A DNA stretch of 54,205 nucleotides from Pseudomonadota bacterium (GCA_018822105.1 JAHJLB010000039.1:1-54205); one strand, 5' to 3'; shown: positions 18,704-27,472, counted from the stretch's first letter. Numbers and translations are program-made. Notes: generated from the letters alone by a model not told the origin.

Positions 18704-19882
18704 ATGTCGTTATCCATTGGCGCCCGTCGCCTGAGCGGGATCGCTCTTTCTTTGTGTCTGCTCTTCGCGCTGCTTGCGCCCGGCGCCGTCCTGTCCGCGC
18801 CCCTGCCCCAGCCTGTGGAGCAGGGCCTGGGCGTTCTCCTCGATCTCTCCACCAAGCGCAACGCCGCGGTGAATCCCCAGGATTTCCACGAGCTCCTTGA
18901 GTATGTGGCCCAGGCCAAGGGCGACGCCCGCGACCTGGTGCCCGCCCGGCGCTTCGACAGCAACGGCACGGTGCTGCGCGTGAGCATGAAGACCTCGCTC
19001 TCTCGGCTCATGCGCTACTGCTACAATCCGGCCATCCCCAACTACCTGATCTTCCCCAGCGTGCTGCGCCTGGGCGGCTGGCATCCCGGCAGCGACATCC
19101 TGGACAAGGACCCCAAGCCCTGGCTGCACCTGGGCAAGCTGGACAAGCCCGTGGCCCTGTGGGGCTCGGAATACGAGGTCAACGCGCCGGATTCCTTCGG
19201 CGGCGGCTACTACCGCTATGACCTGAACCGCCTGCTCATTCTGACCAAGGTCGGGGGCAAGAACGCGCTCATCTCCGTGAGCAAGCAGAAGGACAAGTCC
19301 AGCGTGGGCAAGAAGGCCGTCATCCTCGACGACGGCGACTGGAGCTATTTCTATTCCGGCATCAACGGCCTGAACAAGGGGCTCATCGGCTGGGCCGACA
19401 CCTTCATGTACGATTCGGCCTCGGTGCAGGTCTTCATCGAAGACGGCCCGAACCAGACCTCCTTCATGCTCTTCAAGTGGCTGCGCGCGGGCTGGGCCGG
19501 CATGAACATGGTCCAGAAGGACCACATCAACGAGGGCTCCACCCGCTACGCCAACGCCTTCAAGAAGATCGTGGAGTCCGACCGGCTGCCCGACCCCGAC
19601 GAGCTGGCCCAGCGCGTGCGCGAATTGTCCTCCCTGAGCGAGGCCGAGCTGGAGCGCAGGATTTCCGCTTACGCCGTGGCCATCGAGAACATCGCCAAGA
19701 CCTCCCCGGCCATGAACAAGAGCGAGTTCCAGAGGGTGGTCGAGGGCGGCAAGTACGCCAGGATCATGAACCGCGAGGAGCGCGTCAGCGCCCTTTTGGT
19801 GGAGTACCTGAAGAGCCGCCTGGGCAAGACCCCGCTGGTGGATTTTCCGGCCCTGCCCAGCGCGCGGCCCAAGGCCGGCTAG
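18704..19882 (+). CDS. Secreted protein, function unknown
   Basis: A 392-residue exported protein. ATG 18704 lies 6 bases after AGAGGG; ATG 18698 abuts it. A Sec signal (ALSLCLLFALLAPGAVLSA) ends with an AxA-type cleavage site near residue 32. The mature part has no domain I recognise. It contains aromatic-rich stretches (SFGGGYYRYDLNRLL, WSYFYSGINGLNKGLIGWADTFMYD) and a helical C-terminal third with many Glu/Arg. A periplasmic location is inferred. It is followed 25 bases later by a small Cys protein and then purU, all in one direction, downstream of a good promoter. Confidence 0.78.
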   Translation: MSLSIGARRLSGIALSLCLLFALLAPGAVLSAPLPQPVEQGLGVLLDLSTKRNAAVNPQDFHELLEYVAQAKGDARDLVPARRFDSNGTVLRVSMKTSLSRLMRYCYNPAIPNYLIFPSVLRLGGWHPGSDILDKDPKPWLHLGKLDKPVALWGSEYEVNAPDSFGGGYYRYDLNRLLILTKVGGKNALISVSKQKDKSSVGKKAVILDDGDWSYFYSGINGLNKGLIGWADTFMYDSASVQVFIEDGPNQTSFMLFKWLRAGWAGMNMVQKDHINEGSTRYANAFKKIVESDRLPDPDELAQRVRELSSLSEAELERRISAYAVAIENIAKTSPAMNKSEFQRVVEGGKYARIMNREERVSALLVEYLKSRLGKTPLVDFPALPSARPKAG

Positions 19883-19907
19883 CCCGGCAACCGCAAGGAG
19901 ACTCTGC

Positions 19908-20147
19908 ATGCTGCTGCCGGAATCCGACGCCAAGTTCAAGTACTGCCCGCTGCTGAAGACGCGCGAGGACAAGCTGAAGTTCTGCCTGGGCTCCATGTGC
20001 ATGCTCTGGCGCCACGCCGAGGCCGGCAAGACCGGTGCGGACGACCTGGGCTACTGCGGGGCCGCCGGGCCGGTGGTCCTCCTCGCCGCCCAAGGCGCCG
20101 GGGACGAGACCGCGCCCAAGCCGGCCCTGTTCAGCGAAGACGCCTAA
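19908..20147 (+). CDS. Small cysteine-containing protein, function unknown
   Basis: A 79-residue protein with Cys at YCPLLKTRE, FCLGSMCMLWRH and GYCGAAG. The pattern could bind zinc or an Fe-S cluster, but no established family is recognised. The FCLGSMCMLWRH phrase recurs, from memory, in short proteins of sulfate reducers and phages; that is recollection and was not searched. AAGGAG precedes the ATG by 7 bases. The stop is 7 bases before the purU start, so the two are probably translationally linked. Confidence 0.65.
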   Translation: MLLPESDAKFKYCPLLKTREDKLKFCLGSMCMLWRHAEAGKTGADDLGYCGAAGPVVLLAAQGAGDETAPKPALFSEDA

Positions 20148-20154
20148 GCCCGCA

Positions 20155-21087
20155 ATGCGTTCCTCCGCCGCCGCCAGACCCCAGAGCTCCCCGGCCCAGG
20201 CCGGGTGCGCGCGCCTGCTGGCCACCTGCCCGGACCGCTCGGGCATCGTGGCCGCGGTGAGCGGCTTCCTGCACCAGCGCGGGGTCAACATCATCCATTC
20301 CGACCAGCACTCCACCGACCCCGAGGGCGGGCGCTTCTTCATGCGCCAGGAATTCTACCTGCCCGGCCTGGAGGAGAGCATCGACGCCTTGGCCCGCGAT
20401 TTCGGGCGCGAGGTGGCCGAACGCTACCAGATGTCCTGGCGCGTCGTGCTCTCCGGGCGCAAAAAGCGCGTGGCCGTGCTCGTCTCGCGCCTGGACCACG
20501 CCCTCATGGACCTGCTTTGGCGCGTGGGGCGCGGCGAACTGCACGCGGAGATCCCCCTGGTCATCAGCAACCACCCGGACCTCAGGCCCGCCGTGGAGTC
20601 CTTCGGCGTGGACTTCCACCACGTGCACGTGCCCGAGGCCCTGGACGCTTCGCGCGGCCGGTCCCTCAGCGTGCCCGAGGAGAAGATGCTGGAGCTGCTG
20701 GAAGGACAACCGGGCGGGCCCGTGGAGACGCTGGTGCTGGCGCGCTACATGCGCATCCTCTCCCCGGCCTTCGTCAAGCGCTTCCCCCAGCGCATCATCA
20801 ACATCCACCATTCCTTCCTGCCCGCCTTCGAGGGCGCGGACCCCTACCGCCGCGCAAGCGAGCGCGGGGTCAAGCTCATCGGGGCCACGGCCCACTACGT
20901 CACCGGCAGGCTCGACAAGGGGCCCATCATCGAGCAGGACGTCATCCGCGTGTCGCACCGGCACCGCCTGGACGAGCTGAAGATCCTGGGACGCGACATC
21001 GAACGCCAGGTGCTCTCCCGAGCCGTGCGCTGGCACCTGGAGGACCGGGTGCTGGTGGACGGCAACAAGACCATCGTCTTCGCCTAG
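20155..21087 (+). CDS. purU: Formyltetrahydrofolate deformylase
   Basis: Hydrolyses 10-formyl-THF to formate and THF, balancing one-carbon pools. 310 residues. The N-terminal ACT-like domain starts at ARLLATCPDRSGIVAAVSGF, the family signature. The C-terminal formyltransferase-fold domain has INIHHSFLPAFEGADPY and GATAHYVTGRLDKGPIIEQD, giving the Asn, His and Asp triad. ATG 20155 has no clear Shine-Dalgarno, but its start lies just after the upstream stop, suggesting translational coupling. The first 16 residues are Ala/Ser-rich and may not belong to the fold. The gene is followed by a strong terminator. Confidence 0.95.
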   Translation: MRSSAAARPQSSPAQAGCARLLATCPDRSGIVAAVSGFLHQRGVNIIHSDQHSTDPEGGRFFMRQEFYLPGLEESIDALARDFGREVAERYQMSWRVVLSGRKKRVAVLVSRLDHALMDLLWRVGRGELHAEIPLVISNHPDLRPAVESFGVDFHHVHVPEALDASRGRSLSVPEEKMLELLEGQPGGPVETLVLARYMRILSPAFVKRFPQRIINIHHSFLPAFEGADPYRRASERGVKLIGATAHYVTGRLDKGPIIEQDVIRVSHRHRLDELKILGRDIERQVLSRAVRWHLEDRVLVDGNKTIVFA

Positions 21088-21138
21088 GGCTGAAGGGCCG
21101 GGAGGCGGGAACAGCCCTCCGGGCCCCCCCCCGCGTGC

Positions 21139-21183
21139 GCCGAAAGGGCCGGCACAGGAATAACCTGTCCCGGCCCTTTCGGC
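21139..21183 (+). terminator. Terminator after purU
   Basis: A 20-bp stem (21139-21158 with 21164-21183) with a single mismatch and loop AATAA. The T tract is poor, but the stem is very stable. Confidence 0.7.
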
Positions 21184-21318
21184 TTGCGCGGGGCATGGGG
21201 AGACATCATGGGGGGATAATCCTTGCCCCCCATCTCTCAAACGGGCCAGCCGCGCGCATTGCCTGGGGCCAGGCCGGGGCCTCTGCCCGCGGCGCCCCGG
21301 CCAAGGCCAAAGGGATTT

Positions 21319-21391
21319 CCAAAGGGTCACAAGGCCCTTTGGCGGGGTCCAGGGGCGAAAGCCCCTGGCGGCACCGGGGCAGCGCCCCGGT
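21319..21391. repeat. Cluster of three adjacent intergenic palindromes
   Basis: Three consecutive perfect hairpins: CCAAAGGG/CCCTTTGG (21319-21342), CCAGGGGC-GAAA-GCCCCTGG (21349-21368) and ACCGGGGC-AGC-GCCCCGGT (21373-21391). The last one touches the stop codon of the minus-strand gene. This modular form resembles dispersed intergenic palindromic repeats of Desulfovibrio genomes (from memory). It may also terminate the minus-strand transcript. Confidence 0.65.
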
Positions 21392-23001
21392 TAGCCTTGC
21401 GCGGTTGCGGGCTGGGCCGCGCCGGGGGGCACGGGGGCGGCGGTCTGCTGCTGGAGCACGCCGTATTTTGACAAAAGCTCGGTGAGCTTGGCCTTGATGT
21501 TTGGCGTGGTGCGGGCCACCTGGGTCAGGTCGATGACCACCAGGTAGTCGCGGCGCAGGGGCGCCTTGTCCCACAGGGCGCGCACGGCGGTCTGCAGGGG
21601 CTCCTCCAGCTGCAGAACCTGCATGAGCGCGGCGAGCTGCTGCGCGTTCTTGGTCTTGAACAGCAGCATGTCTGGGCGCGTGGGGTCCTGGGTCCATATC
21701 TGGCTTTTGCGGATGCGCGAGAGGCCCTTCTTGGCCAAGGCGTCCACGGCCGGGATCAGGCTCCTGCGCGCGCAGACGTTGCGCACGCTCACCTTGGCCC
21801 CCTCGTCGCGGGCCTTTTCCCGAAGCAGACCCACGAAGGCGCTTTCCAGCACGAAGAACAGCACGCGTTCCAGGGCTTCGATGGACAGGCCCTGGGACAG
21901 GGAGCGCACGGCCTCCAGCTCGTCGGAGCGCAGGGAGGCCAGCGCCGTCAGGAAGTGTTCGCGGGCCTGGCTCAGGACCAGCACCGCGCCCAGGGCCAGG
22001 GCCACGGCCTGCTCCATGAGGAAGGGCAGGGGGTGCTTCTCCTGCGGGGGCTGGCCGGCGACCCGGGCCTGCATGGCGCGGTACAGGCTTCCGGCCACGG
22101 GGTCCATGCAGACGATGAGCCCCGCGCTCTCCAGATGCTCCAGCAGCATGTCGCCGGGCAGGAAGCCCAGGCCCTTGTGCAGGCAGGACTGGATCACCTT
22201 GCGCAGGGCCAGGGTGTCGGCGTCGTCGCTGCTTGCGGATTCAAAGGCGGTCTGCACGCGGGTCTTGGCGATTTCTCCCGGAGCGTCATGCAGGGTCGCC
22301 AGCACGTCGTCGAAGAGGAAGCGGATGATGACCTGCTGGCCGTCCTTGGTGAGCAGGAACTTCCCTTCTCCGGTGAGGTGCTCGTAGCCTTCGGCGATGT
22401 GCTGGGCGATGAAGCGCTCCACGAATTCGCGCCAGAAGATCTGGTCCATCTCGCGGGTCTTGATGAGGTTGGCGAACTGCGAGAGCCCGGGCGCGCCAAA
22501 GTGGCGCATGATGAGCTCCTCGTAGTTGTCCGTGGTGAGCCCCATGGCGAAGACCATGCCCTGCACGCTTTTGACCAGCAGGGATTCGGTGTTGCGCAGC
22601 AGCGCCGTGGTCTGGGCCAGGGCGGCCTCGTCCCCGGTGGCGGTCTCCTTGTCCAGGCGGTTTAAGAGCACCGGGAAATTCCCGGCCAGTTTGCGCAGGA
22701 AGGCGTCGGCCGGGTGGTCCGTGCGCCGGCAGAGGGTGTTGATGATGCTCTGCTGCTGGGTCTCCAGCATGGGGTATTCGCTGATGCCCCCGCTGTTGAT
22801 CTCAATGAAGGCCAGCAGGAGCTCGCGCTCCAGCACCTCGCGCACGGCGCTCTTTTCCTTGAGCGGGCGCAGGGCGTTGAAGTACGCCTCCAGGCGGGTC
22901 GGCCATCCGGGTCTGGTCCCGGCGCTTTGAAGCCCGAAGCCGTTCTGTGTGCTTGCTTGCTGTTCCAATGCCCCTTCCCGGCCGTGTGTGCCACGGGCCA
23001 T
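21391..23001 (-). CDS. Conserved-looking cytoplasmic protein of 536 residues, function unknown
   Basis: No signal, no clear membrane segment except a hydrophobic stretch (FLMEQAVALALGAVLVL) near residue 320, and no recognised domain. The protein is mostly helical by composition. ATG 23001 is chosen because GGAAG is 7 bases upstream; an in-frame TTG at 23043 would add 14 residues. The C-terminus is Gln/Ala/Pro-rich (QQQTAAPVPPGAAQPATAQG). It is downstream of a glycosyltransferase on the same strand with 81 bases between. Codon use is like that of its neighbours, so transfer is not suggested. Confidence 0.72.
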   Translation of the reverse strand: MARGTHGREGALEQQASTQNGFGLQSAGTRPGWPTRLEAYFNALRPLKEKSAVREVLERELLLAFIEINSGGISEYPMLETQQQSIINTLCRRTDHPADAFLRKLAGNFPVLLNRLDKETATGDEAALAQTTALLRNTESLLVKSVQGMVFAMGLTTDNYEELIMRHFGAPGLSQFANLIKTREMDQIFWREFVERFIAQHIAEGYEHLTGEGKFLLTKDGQQVIIRFLFDDVLATLHDAPGEIAKTRVQTAFESASSDDADTLALRKVIQSCLHKGLGFLPGDMLLEHLESAGLIVCMDPVAGSLYRAMQARVAGQPPQEKHPLPFLMEQAVALALGAVLVLSQAREHFLTALASLRSDELEAVRSLSQGLSIEALERVLFFVLESAFVGLLREKARDEGAKVSVRNVCARRSLIPAVDALAKKGLSRIRKSQIWTQDPTRPDMLLFKTKNAQQLAALMQVLQLEEPLQTAVRALWDKAPLRRDYLVVIDLTQVARTTPNIKAKLTELLSKYGVLQQQTAAPVPPGAAQPATAQG

Positions 23002-23082
23002 GCTTTGCTTCCGATACTGCGTTCCTTCGGCCTGTTTGTCCAAAAAATCAAGGGGGCGGGCCGATATTCCCGCAGGGCGCGC

Positions 23083-24234
23083 TCAGGATGCCCCGGAAGG
23101 CATGGCGAAGCCGGCCTTGGCGTAGGAGGAAAAATGGTACTGCTCCTCCCGGTCCTCCAGCCGGAGCTGGTCCACGCCCTGGCGTTCCAGCCAGTCGAAG
23201 AGGCCGCTGTTGCGCAGCATGTCGCTGAACAGGAAGAAGTCCGTCCAGGCGTCCTCGTCGCCCGCTGAGGGCATGAGCACCAGGTGGCCGCAACCTGCGA
23301 GGTCCGTGCGGAAGCAGGCCCACAGGCGCGGGTAGCCCTCGAAGAGCCCGGCCAGGCGGCGCAGGAATCCGGCCCGCACCGGGTCCGTGGTCAGGCCGGC
23401 CTCCACGCCGTAGTCCAGGCAGTCGAGCACCGTGTGGGCCATGTACAAAAGATCGACATAGAGGAACAGGGGCTCCCCCAGTTCGATGGACGTGCCGGAA
23501 CGCTCCAGCATGGGCTTCACGGCGACCTCGAAGAGGTAGGGCACGGCGCGCGCCTGACCGAGCATCTGGCCCTTCACGGCCTTGTGGCACCATTTCCAGA
23601 CGCGACGGCACAGGGTGGCGCGGCGGATCTTGCGCATCTGCCAGGCCTTGGCCCCGGCGTCGGAGTACAAGGCGTAGCCCCGGCTGCGCAGCAGGTTCGA
23701 GAGGTAGTGGTCCTGGCAGTTGGTCTCGGCGTAGGAGTCGAACCCGCCCACCTGCTCCCAGGTGCTGCGGCGCAGCAGGAAGGCGTTGCCGGGGATGAAC
23801 TCCACCTCGCCCACGTGGTGCAGGTTGTGGTTGTCGCCATAGGCCAGCAGGTAGCGCGAGACGAGGTCCGCGCCGGCGGCATGCACCAGCGCCCCGCCCA
23901 CCAGGCCCACGCCGGGGCGCTCCAGATTCGGCAGGTTCACGGCCAGCCAGTCGGGCGCCACGCGGGTGTCGCAGTCCATGGAGAAGATCAGCTCGCCCGT
24001 TGCGGCGGAGAGGCCCGTGCCCTTGGCCCTGGTGATGCCCTGATTCTCCTCCAGGCGGATGACGCGCAGTTGCGGCAGGGGCGTGAGCGGCGCAAAGGGC
24101 TGCTTCGAGCCGTCGTCCACCACCACGATCTCATCGGGCCGCACCAGCCAGGACGGGACCTGGGCCAGCAGGTCGTGGACGAAGTCCGCGTCGTTGAAGG
24201 TGTAGGTGCACAGGGAGAGTCTGGGGCTCGGCAT
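23083..24234 (-). CDS. Glycosyltransferase family 2 (GT-A) protein
   Basis: A 383-residue cytoplasmic glycosyltransferase. The N-terminal GT-A domain has LCTYTFNDADFV, the nucleotide-sugar site VVVDDGSK, and a DxD-type metal site DCD in IFSMDCDTRV. ERPGVGLVGGALV and the acceptor-side GNAFLLRRSTWEQVGGFD follow, as in GT2 enzymes. The roughly 150 C-terminal residues are not recognisable. ATG 24234 has AGGAGG 6 bases upstream. It is divergent from the GT-B enzyme that starts 48 bases away; the pair probably acts on a cell-surface glycan, but the sugar and acceptor are unknown. Confidence 0.9.
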   Translation of the reverse strand: MPSPRLSLCTYTFNDADFVHDLLAQVPSWLVRPDEIVVVDDGSKQPFAPLTPLPQLRVIRLEENQGITRAKGTGLSAATGELIFSMDCDTRVAPDWLAVNLPNLERPGVGLVGGALVHAAGADLVSRYLLAYGDNHNLHHVGEVEFIPGNAFLLRRSTWEQVGGFDSYAETNCQDHYLSNLLRSRGYALYSDAGAKAWQMRKIRRATLCRRVWKWCHKAVKGQMLGQARAVPYLFEVAVKPMLERSGTSIELGEPLFLYVDLLYMAHTVLDCLDYGVEAGLTTDPVRAGFLRRLAGLFEGYPRLWACFRTDLAGCGHLVLMPSAGDEDAWTDFFLFSDMLRNSGLFDWLERQGVDQLRLEDREEQYHFSSYAKAGFAMPSGAS

Positions 24235-24282
24235 GGGGGCCTCCTGTCTCGTTGGGGCAGGGGTCTTTGATTTCCCTTCAGA

Positions 24283-25263
24283 ATGCAGTATGCCCTTTTT
24301 ATGCAAAAGCAAATCGCCTTTCTGGCCCAGGGCAACAACGCCAAGTTCCTGGGGCCTGTGCTGCACTGGGCCCTGGAGCGCCATGAGGTGGCGGTGCCGC
24401 CGCTGGGCCTGGACGCCGGCGATGAGCCCCTGGTGCGCGGGGTGCTTGAGCGGGCGGACCTGACCTGGGTGGAATGGGTGCAGGACCTGGCCGTGCTGGC
24501 CGCGAGCCTGCCCCGGCGGGGGCGGCTGGTGCTGCGGCTGCACAGCTTCGAGGCCTACACCGGCCTGCCCGCCCTGGTGGACTGGTCGCGCGTGGACGCC
24601 CTGGTGGTGGTGGCCCCGCATGTCGCCGAAATCATGAAGCTGCGCATCCCGGATCTGGCCGAACGCGTGCGCGTGGCGGTGGTGCCAAACGGCGTGGACC
24701 TGAAGCGCTTCGCCCTGCGCAAAAGCAAGGCGCGCACGGGCAGGATCGCCTTTGTGGGCGCGCTGCGCCACACCAAGAACCTGCCCATGGTGCTGCAATG
24801 CTTCGCCGCCGCGGCGCGCCGGGACCAGGGCCTGACCCTGCACCTGGCCGGGCAGTACGAAGGCGGCGAGTTGGAGCAGACCGAGCTGGCCGTGTACCTG
24901 CCGCACCTGATCCATGCCCTGGGGCTGCGGGAGCGCGTGGTCTTCCACGGCCAGGTGGCGGACATCCCGGCCTTCCTGGAGGACAAGGACGCGCTGCTCT
25001 CCTGCAGCATGCGCGAGAGCTTCGGCTACAACATCGCCGAGGCCATGGCCCGGGGCGTGGCCCCGGTGGTGCACCATTTTCCCGGCGCTGAGGAGCTCTT
25101 CCCCGGGGAGCGCATCTTCCACACCGTGGACGAGGCCGCCGAGCTGCTCCTGGCCCCGCCGCCCCCGCCGCACGCCCTGCGCGCCTTTGTGGCCGAACGC
25201 CACAGCCTGGCCCACCAGCGCGCGGCCCTGGAGGCGCTCATTGGCGAGCTCCTGGGGCCCTAG
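24283..25263 (+). CDS. Glycosyltransferase family 4-like (GT-B) protein
   Basis: A 326-residue GT-B glycosyltransferase. The C-terminal donor domain has VVPNGVDLKRF, IAFVGALRHTKNLPMVL and the E-x7-E segment ESFGYNIAEAMARGVAPVV, followed by GAEELF. The N-terminal acceptor domain is short, with LVLRLHSFEAYTG. Start codons at 24283 or 24301 are both possible and neither has a strong ribosome binding site. The C-terminus includes a run of Pro (APPPPPPHA). Divergent from the GT2 gene with a 48-base shared promoter space. Confidence 0.9.
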   Translation: MQYALFMQKQIAFLAQGNNAKFLGPVLHWALERHEVAVPPLGLDAGDEPLVRGVLERADLTWVEWVQDLAVLAASLPRRGRLVLRLHSFEAYTGLPALVDWSRVDALVVVAPHVAEIMKLRIPDLAERVRVAVVPNGVDLKRFALRKSKARTGRIAFVGALRHTKNLPMVLQCFAAAARRDQGLTLHLAGQYEGGELEQTELAVYLPHLIHALGLRERVVFHGQVADIPAFLEDKDALLSCSMRESFGYNIAEAMARGVAPVVHHFPGAEELFPGERIFHTVDEAAELLLAPPPPPHALRAFVAERHSLAHQRAALEALIGELLGP

Positions 25264-25287
25264 CCCGCGCCCAGCCCGGCGCGGACG

Positions 25288-25315
25288 TTGCAATTTCTGG
25301 CGGACAGGCTACAAA
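25288..25315 (+). promoter_or_regulatory. Possible promoter with nested inverted repeat
   Basis: TTGCAA at 25288 and TACAAA at 25310 are 16 bases apart. The same stretch contains GCAATTT and AAATTGC arms flanking the spacer, so a regulator could bind across the promoter. Confidence 0.4.
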
Positions 25316-25371
25316 TTGCCGCAGGCGACAGCAGGGCGCTTTTGTTTTGCTGCGCCAGGCAGGGGGCTTTG

Positions 25372-25590
25372 ATGCGTTTTCTCGACTTCGTCCGGCAGCA
25401 GGGCTACAGGCCGTATCACGGCACGGTGTCGGCCTCGGTCTATGCCTATTTCCGGTGCGAGCACCCGGCCAAGGCCCGCTGGTACCACCGGCCCGGCAGC
25501 TTCCAGTGCGCGGGCTGCGCCCAGCAATGCGAAACCGACAGCCCCGACGGCTTCCAAATCTTTCTTTTGGTGGACCAACGCAATGCCTGA
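25372..25590 (+). CDS. Small Cys/aromatic-rich protein, function unknown
   Basis: 72 residues from ATG 25372, which has AGGGGG about 6 bases upstream; the frame is open from 25288 but that part overlaps the promoter. Four Cys occur in FRCEHPAKARWY and FQCAGCAQQCETDS, compatible with a small metal site. No family is recognised. It overlaps the start of the next gene by 8 bases, which implies translational coupling with the secreted protein. Confidence 0.55.
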   Translation: MRFLDFVRQQGYRPYHGTVSASVYAYFRCEHPAKARWYHRPGSFQCAGCAQQCETDSPDGFQIFLLVDQRNA

Positions 25591-26140
25591 CATCCTGCGC
25601 CTGCCTTCCCGCCCGCTGCTCCCGGCCCTGGCCCTTGTCCTGTCCCTGCTGGCCGCGGCGCCCGAGGCCCGGGCCGCAGGGGATGACGTGAAGCTTTCCC
25701 TGTGCACCCAGGTGCTTTCGCGCATGATGTGCAAGAAGGCAAATAATTTCGGATATATGGGTAAGATTGAGGACGGGGTGTACATCCTCTCGGTGTTCTA
25801 CGCCTCCAAGAATTCGGAGTATCTGTGCGCCGTGATGCCCGACGGCCAGGTCATCCTCCAGGACCGCACCTGGCGCGCCATGCGCCGGGTCGTGCCCTTC
25901 ACCACGGATTCCGAGGGCAAGTGCCTCATCGCCACCTACTCCTCTTCCGACTGCCCGAACAGGGCGCCCATCAGGGCCTGTCCGGCCAAGACCCCCCAGG
26001 ACGCCAAGGAGCAGGTCAAGGAGACCTTCTGGGTCCGGCCCATTCCCAAGATCCTGGAGGAGGAGTACAAGGCCATGAGCGCCCAGGGCCAGCAGAACGC
26101 CACGGCGCCCGCCGCGCCTGCGCCGGAGGCCAAGCCCTGA
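25583..26140 (+). CDS. Exported protein, function unknown
   Basis: 185 residues with a Sec signal (LLPALALVLSLLAAAPEARA, cleavage after ARA or AAG near residue 32). The mature part of about 150 residues has five Cys (LCTQVLSRMMCKK, YLCAVM, KCLIAT, DCPNRAPIRACPA) that could form disulfides in the periplasm. The C-terminus is Ala/Pro-rich. No domain is recognised. The start overlaps the preceding gene's stop by 8 bases. Confidence 0.72.
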   Translation: MPDILRLPSRPLLPALALVLSLLAAAPEARAAGDDVKLSLCTQVLSRMMCKKANNFGYMGKIEDGVYILSVFYASKNSEYLCAVMPDGQVILQDRTWRAMRRVVPFTTDSEGKCLIATYSSSDCPNRAPIRACPAKTPQDAKEQVKETFWVRPIPKILEEEYKAMSAQGQQNATAPAAPAPEAKP

Positions 26141-26194
26141 GGCTTTGGCCCCGGCCTCGCGGCCCACATGTAACGAAAAGGTGATGCGCTGCAG

Positions 26195-27472
26195 ATGGTC
26201 ACACCCACACCGGAATCCGAGGCCCTGAAGGGCCGCAAGGCCATTTTCGTGGTCCGGCAGCCCATTTTCGACGCGCACGAGCAGGTCTGGGCCTATGAGC
26301 TGCTCTTCCGGGCCAGCGCCCAGGCGCGCACCGCCGTTGTTGTGGCCGAGGGCGACCTGGCCACGGCCTCGGTCATTGCCGACGGGTTTTCCCTGGCCTT
26401 TTCCGGCATGGACAAGTCCAGAAAGGCCTTCATCAATTTTCCGCAGCGCCTGCTCCTGGACGATTCGGTCTACGCCCTGCCCAAGGAGATCTGCGTGGTG
26501 GAGGTGCTGGAGACCATCACCCCAACCCCGCAGATGCTTGCGGCGCTCCGGCGCATCAAGGAGCGGGGCTATATCCTGGCCCTGGACGACTACGTGGGCC
26601 AGCCCGGCTTCGAGGAGATCATCCCCCTGGCGGACATCGTCAAGGTGGAGGTGCTGGGCATGAGCACGGAGCGCCTGCGGGCCATCAGCCAGGACCTGCA
26701 GAAGTACGGCTGCCGCCTCCTGGCCGAGAAGGTGGAGGACCGGGCCACCTATGAATTGACCAAGAGCTGCGGGTTCACCCTGTTCCAGGGCTATTTCTTC
26801 AGCCGCCCGGAGACCGTGACCGGGAGCAAGGTTCCCACCCCGGTGCTGGCCAAGATGCGCCTCCTGCGCGCCCTGGCCGGGGACGACTTCGACGTGCGCG
26901 AGCTGTCGAGCATCATCTCCTCTGACCCCAGCGTCAGCTACCGCCTGCTCAACTTCATCAATTCCGCGGCCTTCTCCCTGCGCAGCAAGATCCATTCGAT
27001 CCAGCAGGCCCTGACCCTCCTGGGCAAGCAGCAGATCAGGCAGTGGTTCCTGGCCGTGATCATCTCCGACTTCGACAGCACCTCCAAGGTGCAGGAGGCG
27101 GCCTACACCTCCCTGCAGCGCGCCCGCTACCTGGAGGGCATGGGCAGGCTGCTCGACGAAAAAGCCTTCCCGCCGGAAACCCTGTTCATGCTGGGCCTGT
27201 TCTCCAAGCTTGACGTGCTCCTGGCCCAGCCCATGAACAAGCTGCTGGAGAGCATCCACCTGGAGAAGGACGTGGAGGCCGCGCTTTTGTCCAAGCCCTC
27301 GCCCTACTGGGTCTGGCTGTCCCTGGTGGAGGACATCGAGCTGGCCAACTGGGAGGACGTGGAGGAGTTTCTGGGGAGCAGGGGCCTGGACCAGGAGACC
27401 TCGGCCAAGAACCACGCCGAATCCATCGAGTGGACCCAGACCCTGCTCAAGTGCAAGGGCGGCGAATGCTGA
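26195..27472 (+). CDS. EAL-HDOD signalling protein (YuxH/CdgJ-like)
   Basis: A 425-residue cytosolic signalling protein. The N-terminal EAL-like domain (about 15-205) starts VRQPIFDAHEQVWAYELLFRA. The signature Glu is kept but the motif is ELL rather than EAL, as in the YuxH-like group often thought inactive. Other landmarks are FINFPQRLL, ALDDYVG, DIVKVEVLG, LLAEKVED and LFQGYFFSRP. The HDOD domain (about 210-400) has SSDPSVSYRLLNFINSAAF and the ALTLLGKQQIRQW segment. Proteins of this build regulate motility and c-di-GMP responses. It overlaps the start of the EF-hand gene by 7 bases. Confidence 0.92.
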   Translation: MVTPTPESEALKGRKAIFVVRQPIFDAHEQVWAYELLFRASAQARTAVVVAEGDLATASVIADGFSLAFSGMDKSRKAFINFPQRLLLDDSVYALPKEICVVEVLETITPTPQMLAALRRIKERGYILALDDYVGQPGFEEIIPLADIVKVEVLGMSTERLRAISQDLQKYGCRLLAEKVEDRATYELTKSCGFTLFQGYFFSRPETVTGSKVPTPVLAKMRLLRALAGDDFDVRELSSIISSDPSVSYRLLNFINSAAFSLRSKIHSIQQALTLLGKQQIRQWFLAVIISDFDSTSKVQEAAYTSLQRARYLEGMGRLLDEKAFPPETLFMLGLFSKLDVLLAQPMNKLLESIHLEKDVEAALLSKPSPYWVWLSLVEDIELANWEDVEEFLGSRGLDQETSAKNHAESIEWTQTLLKCKGGEC

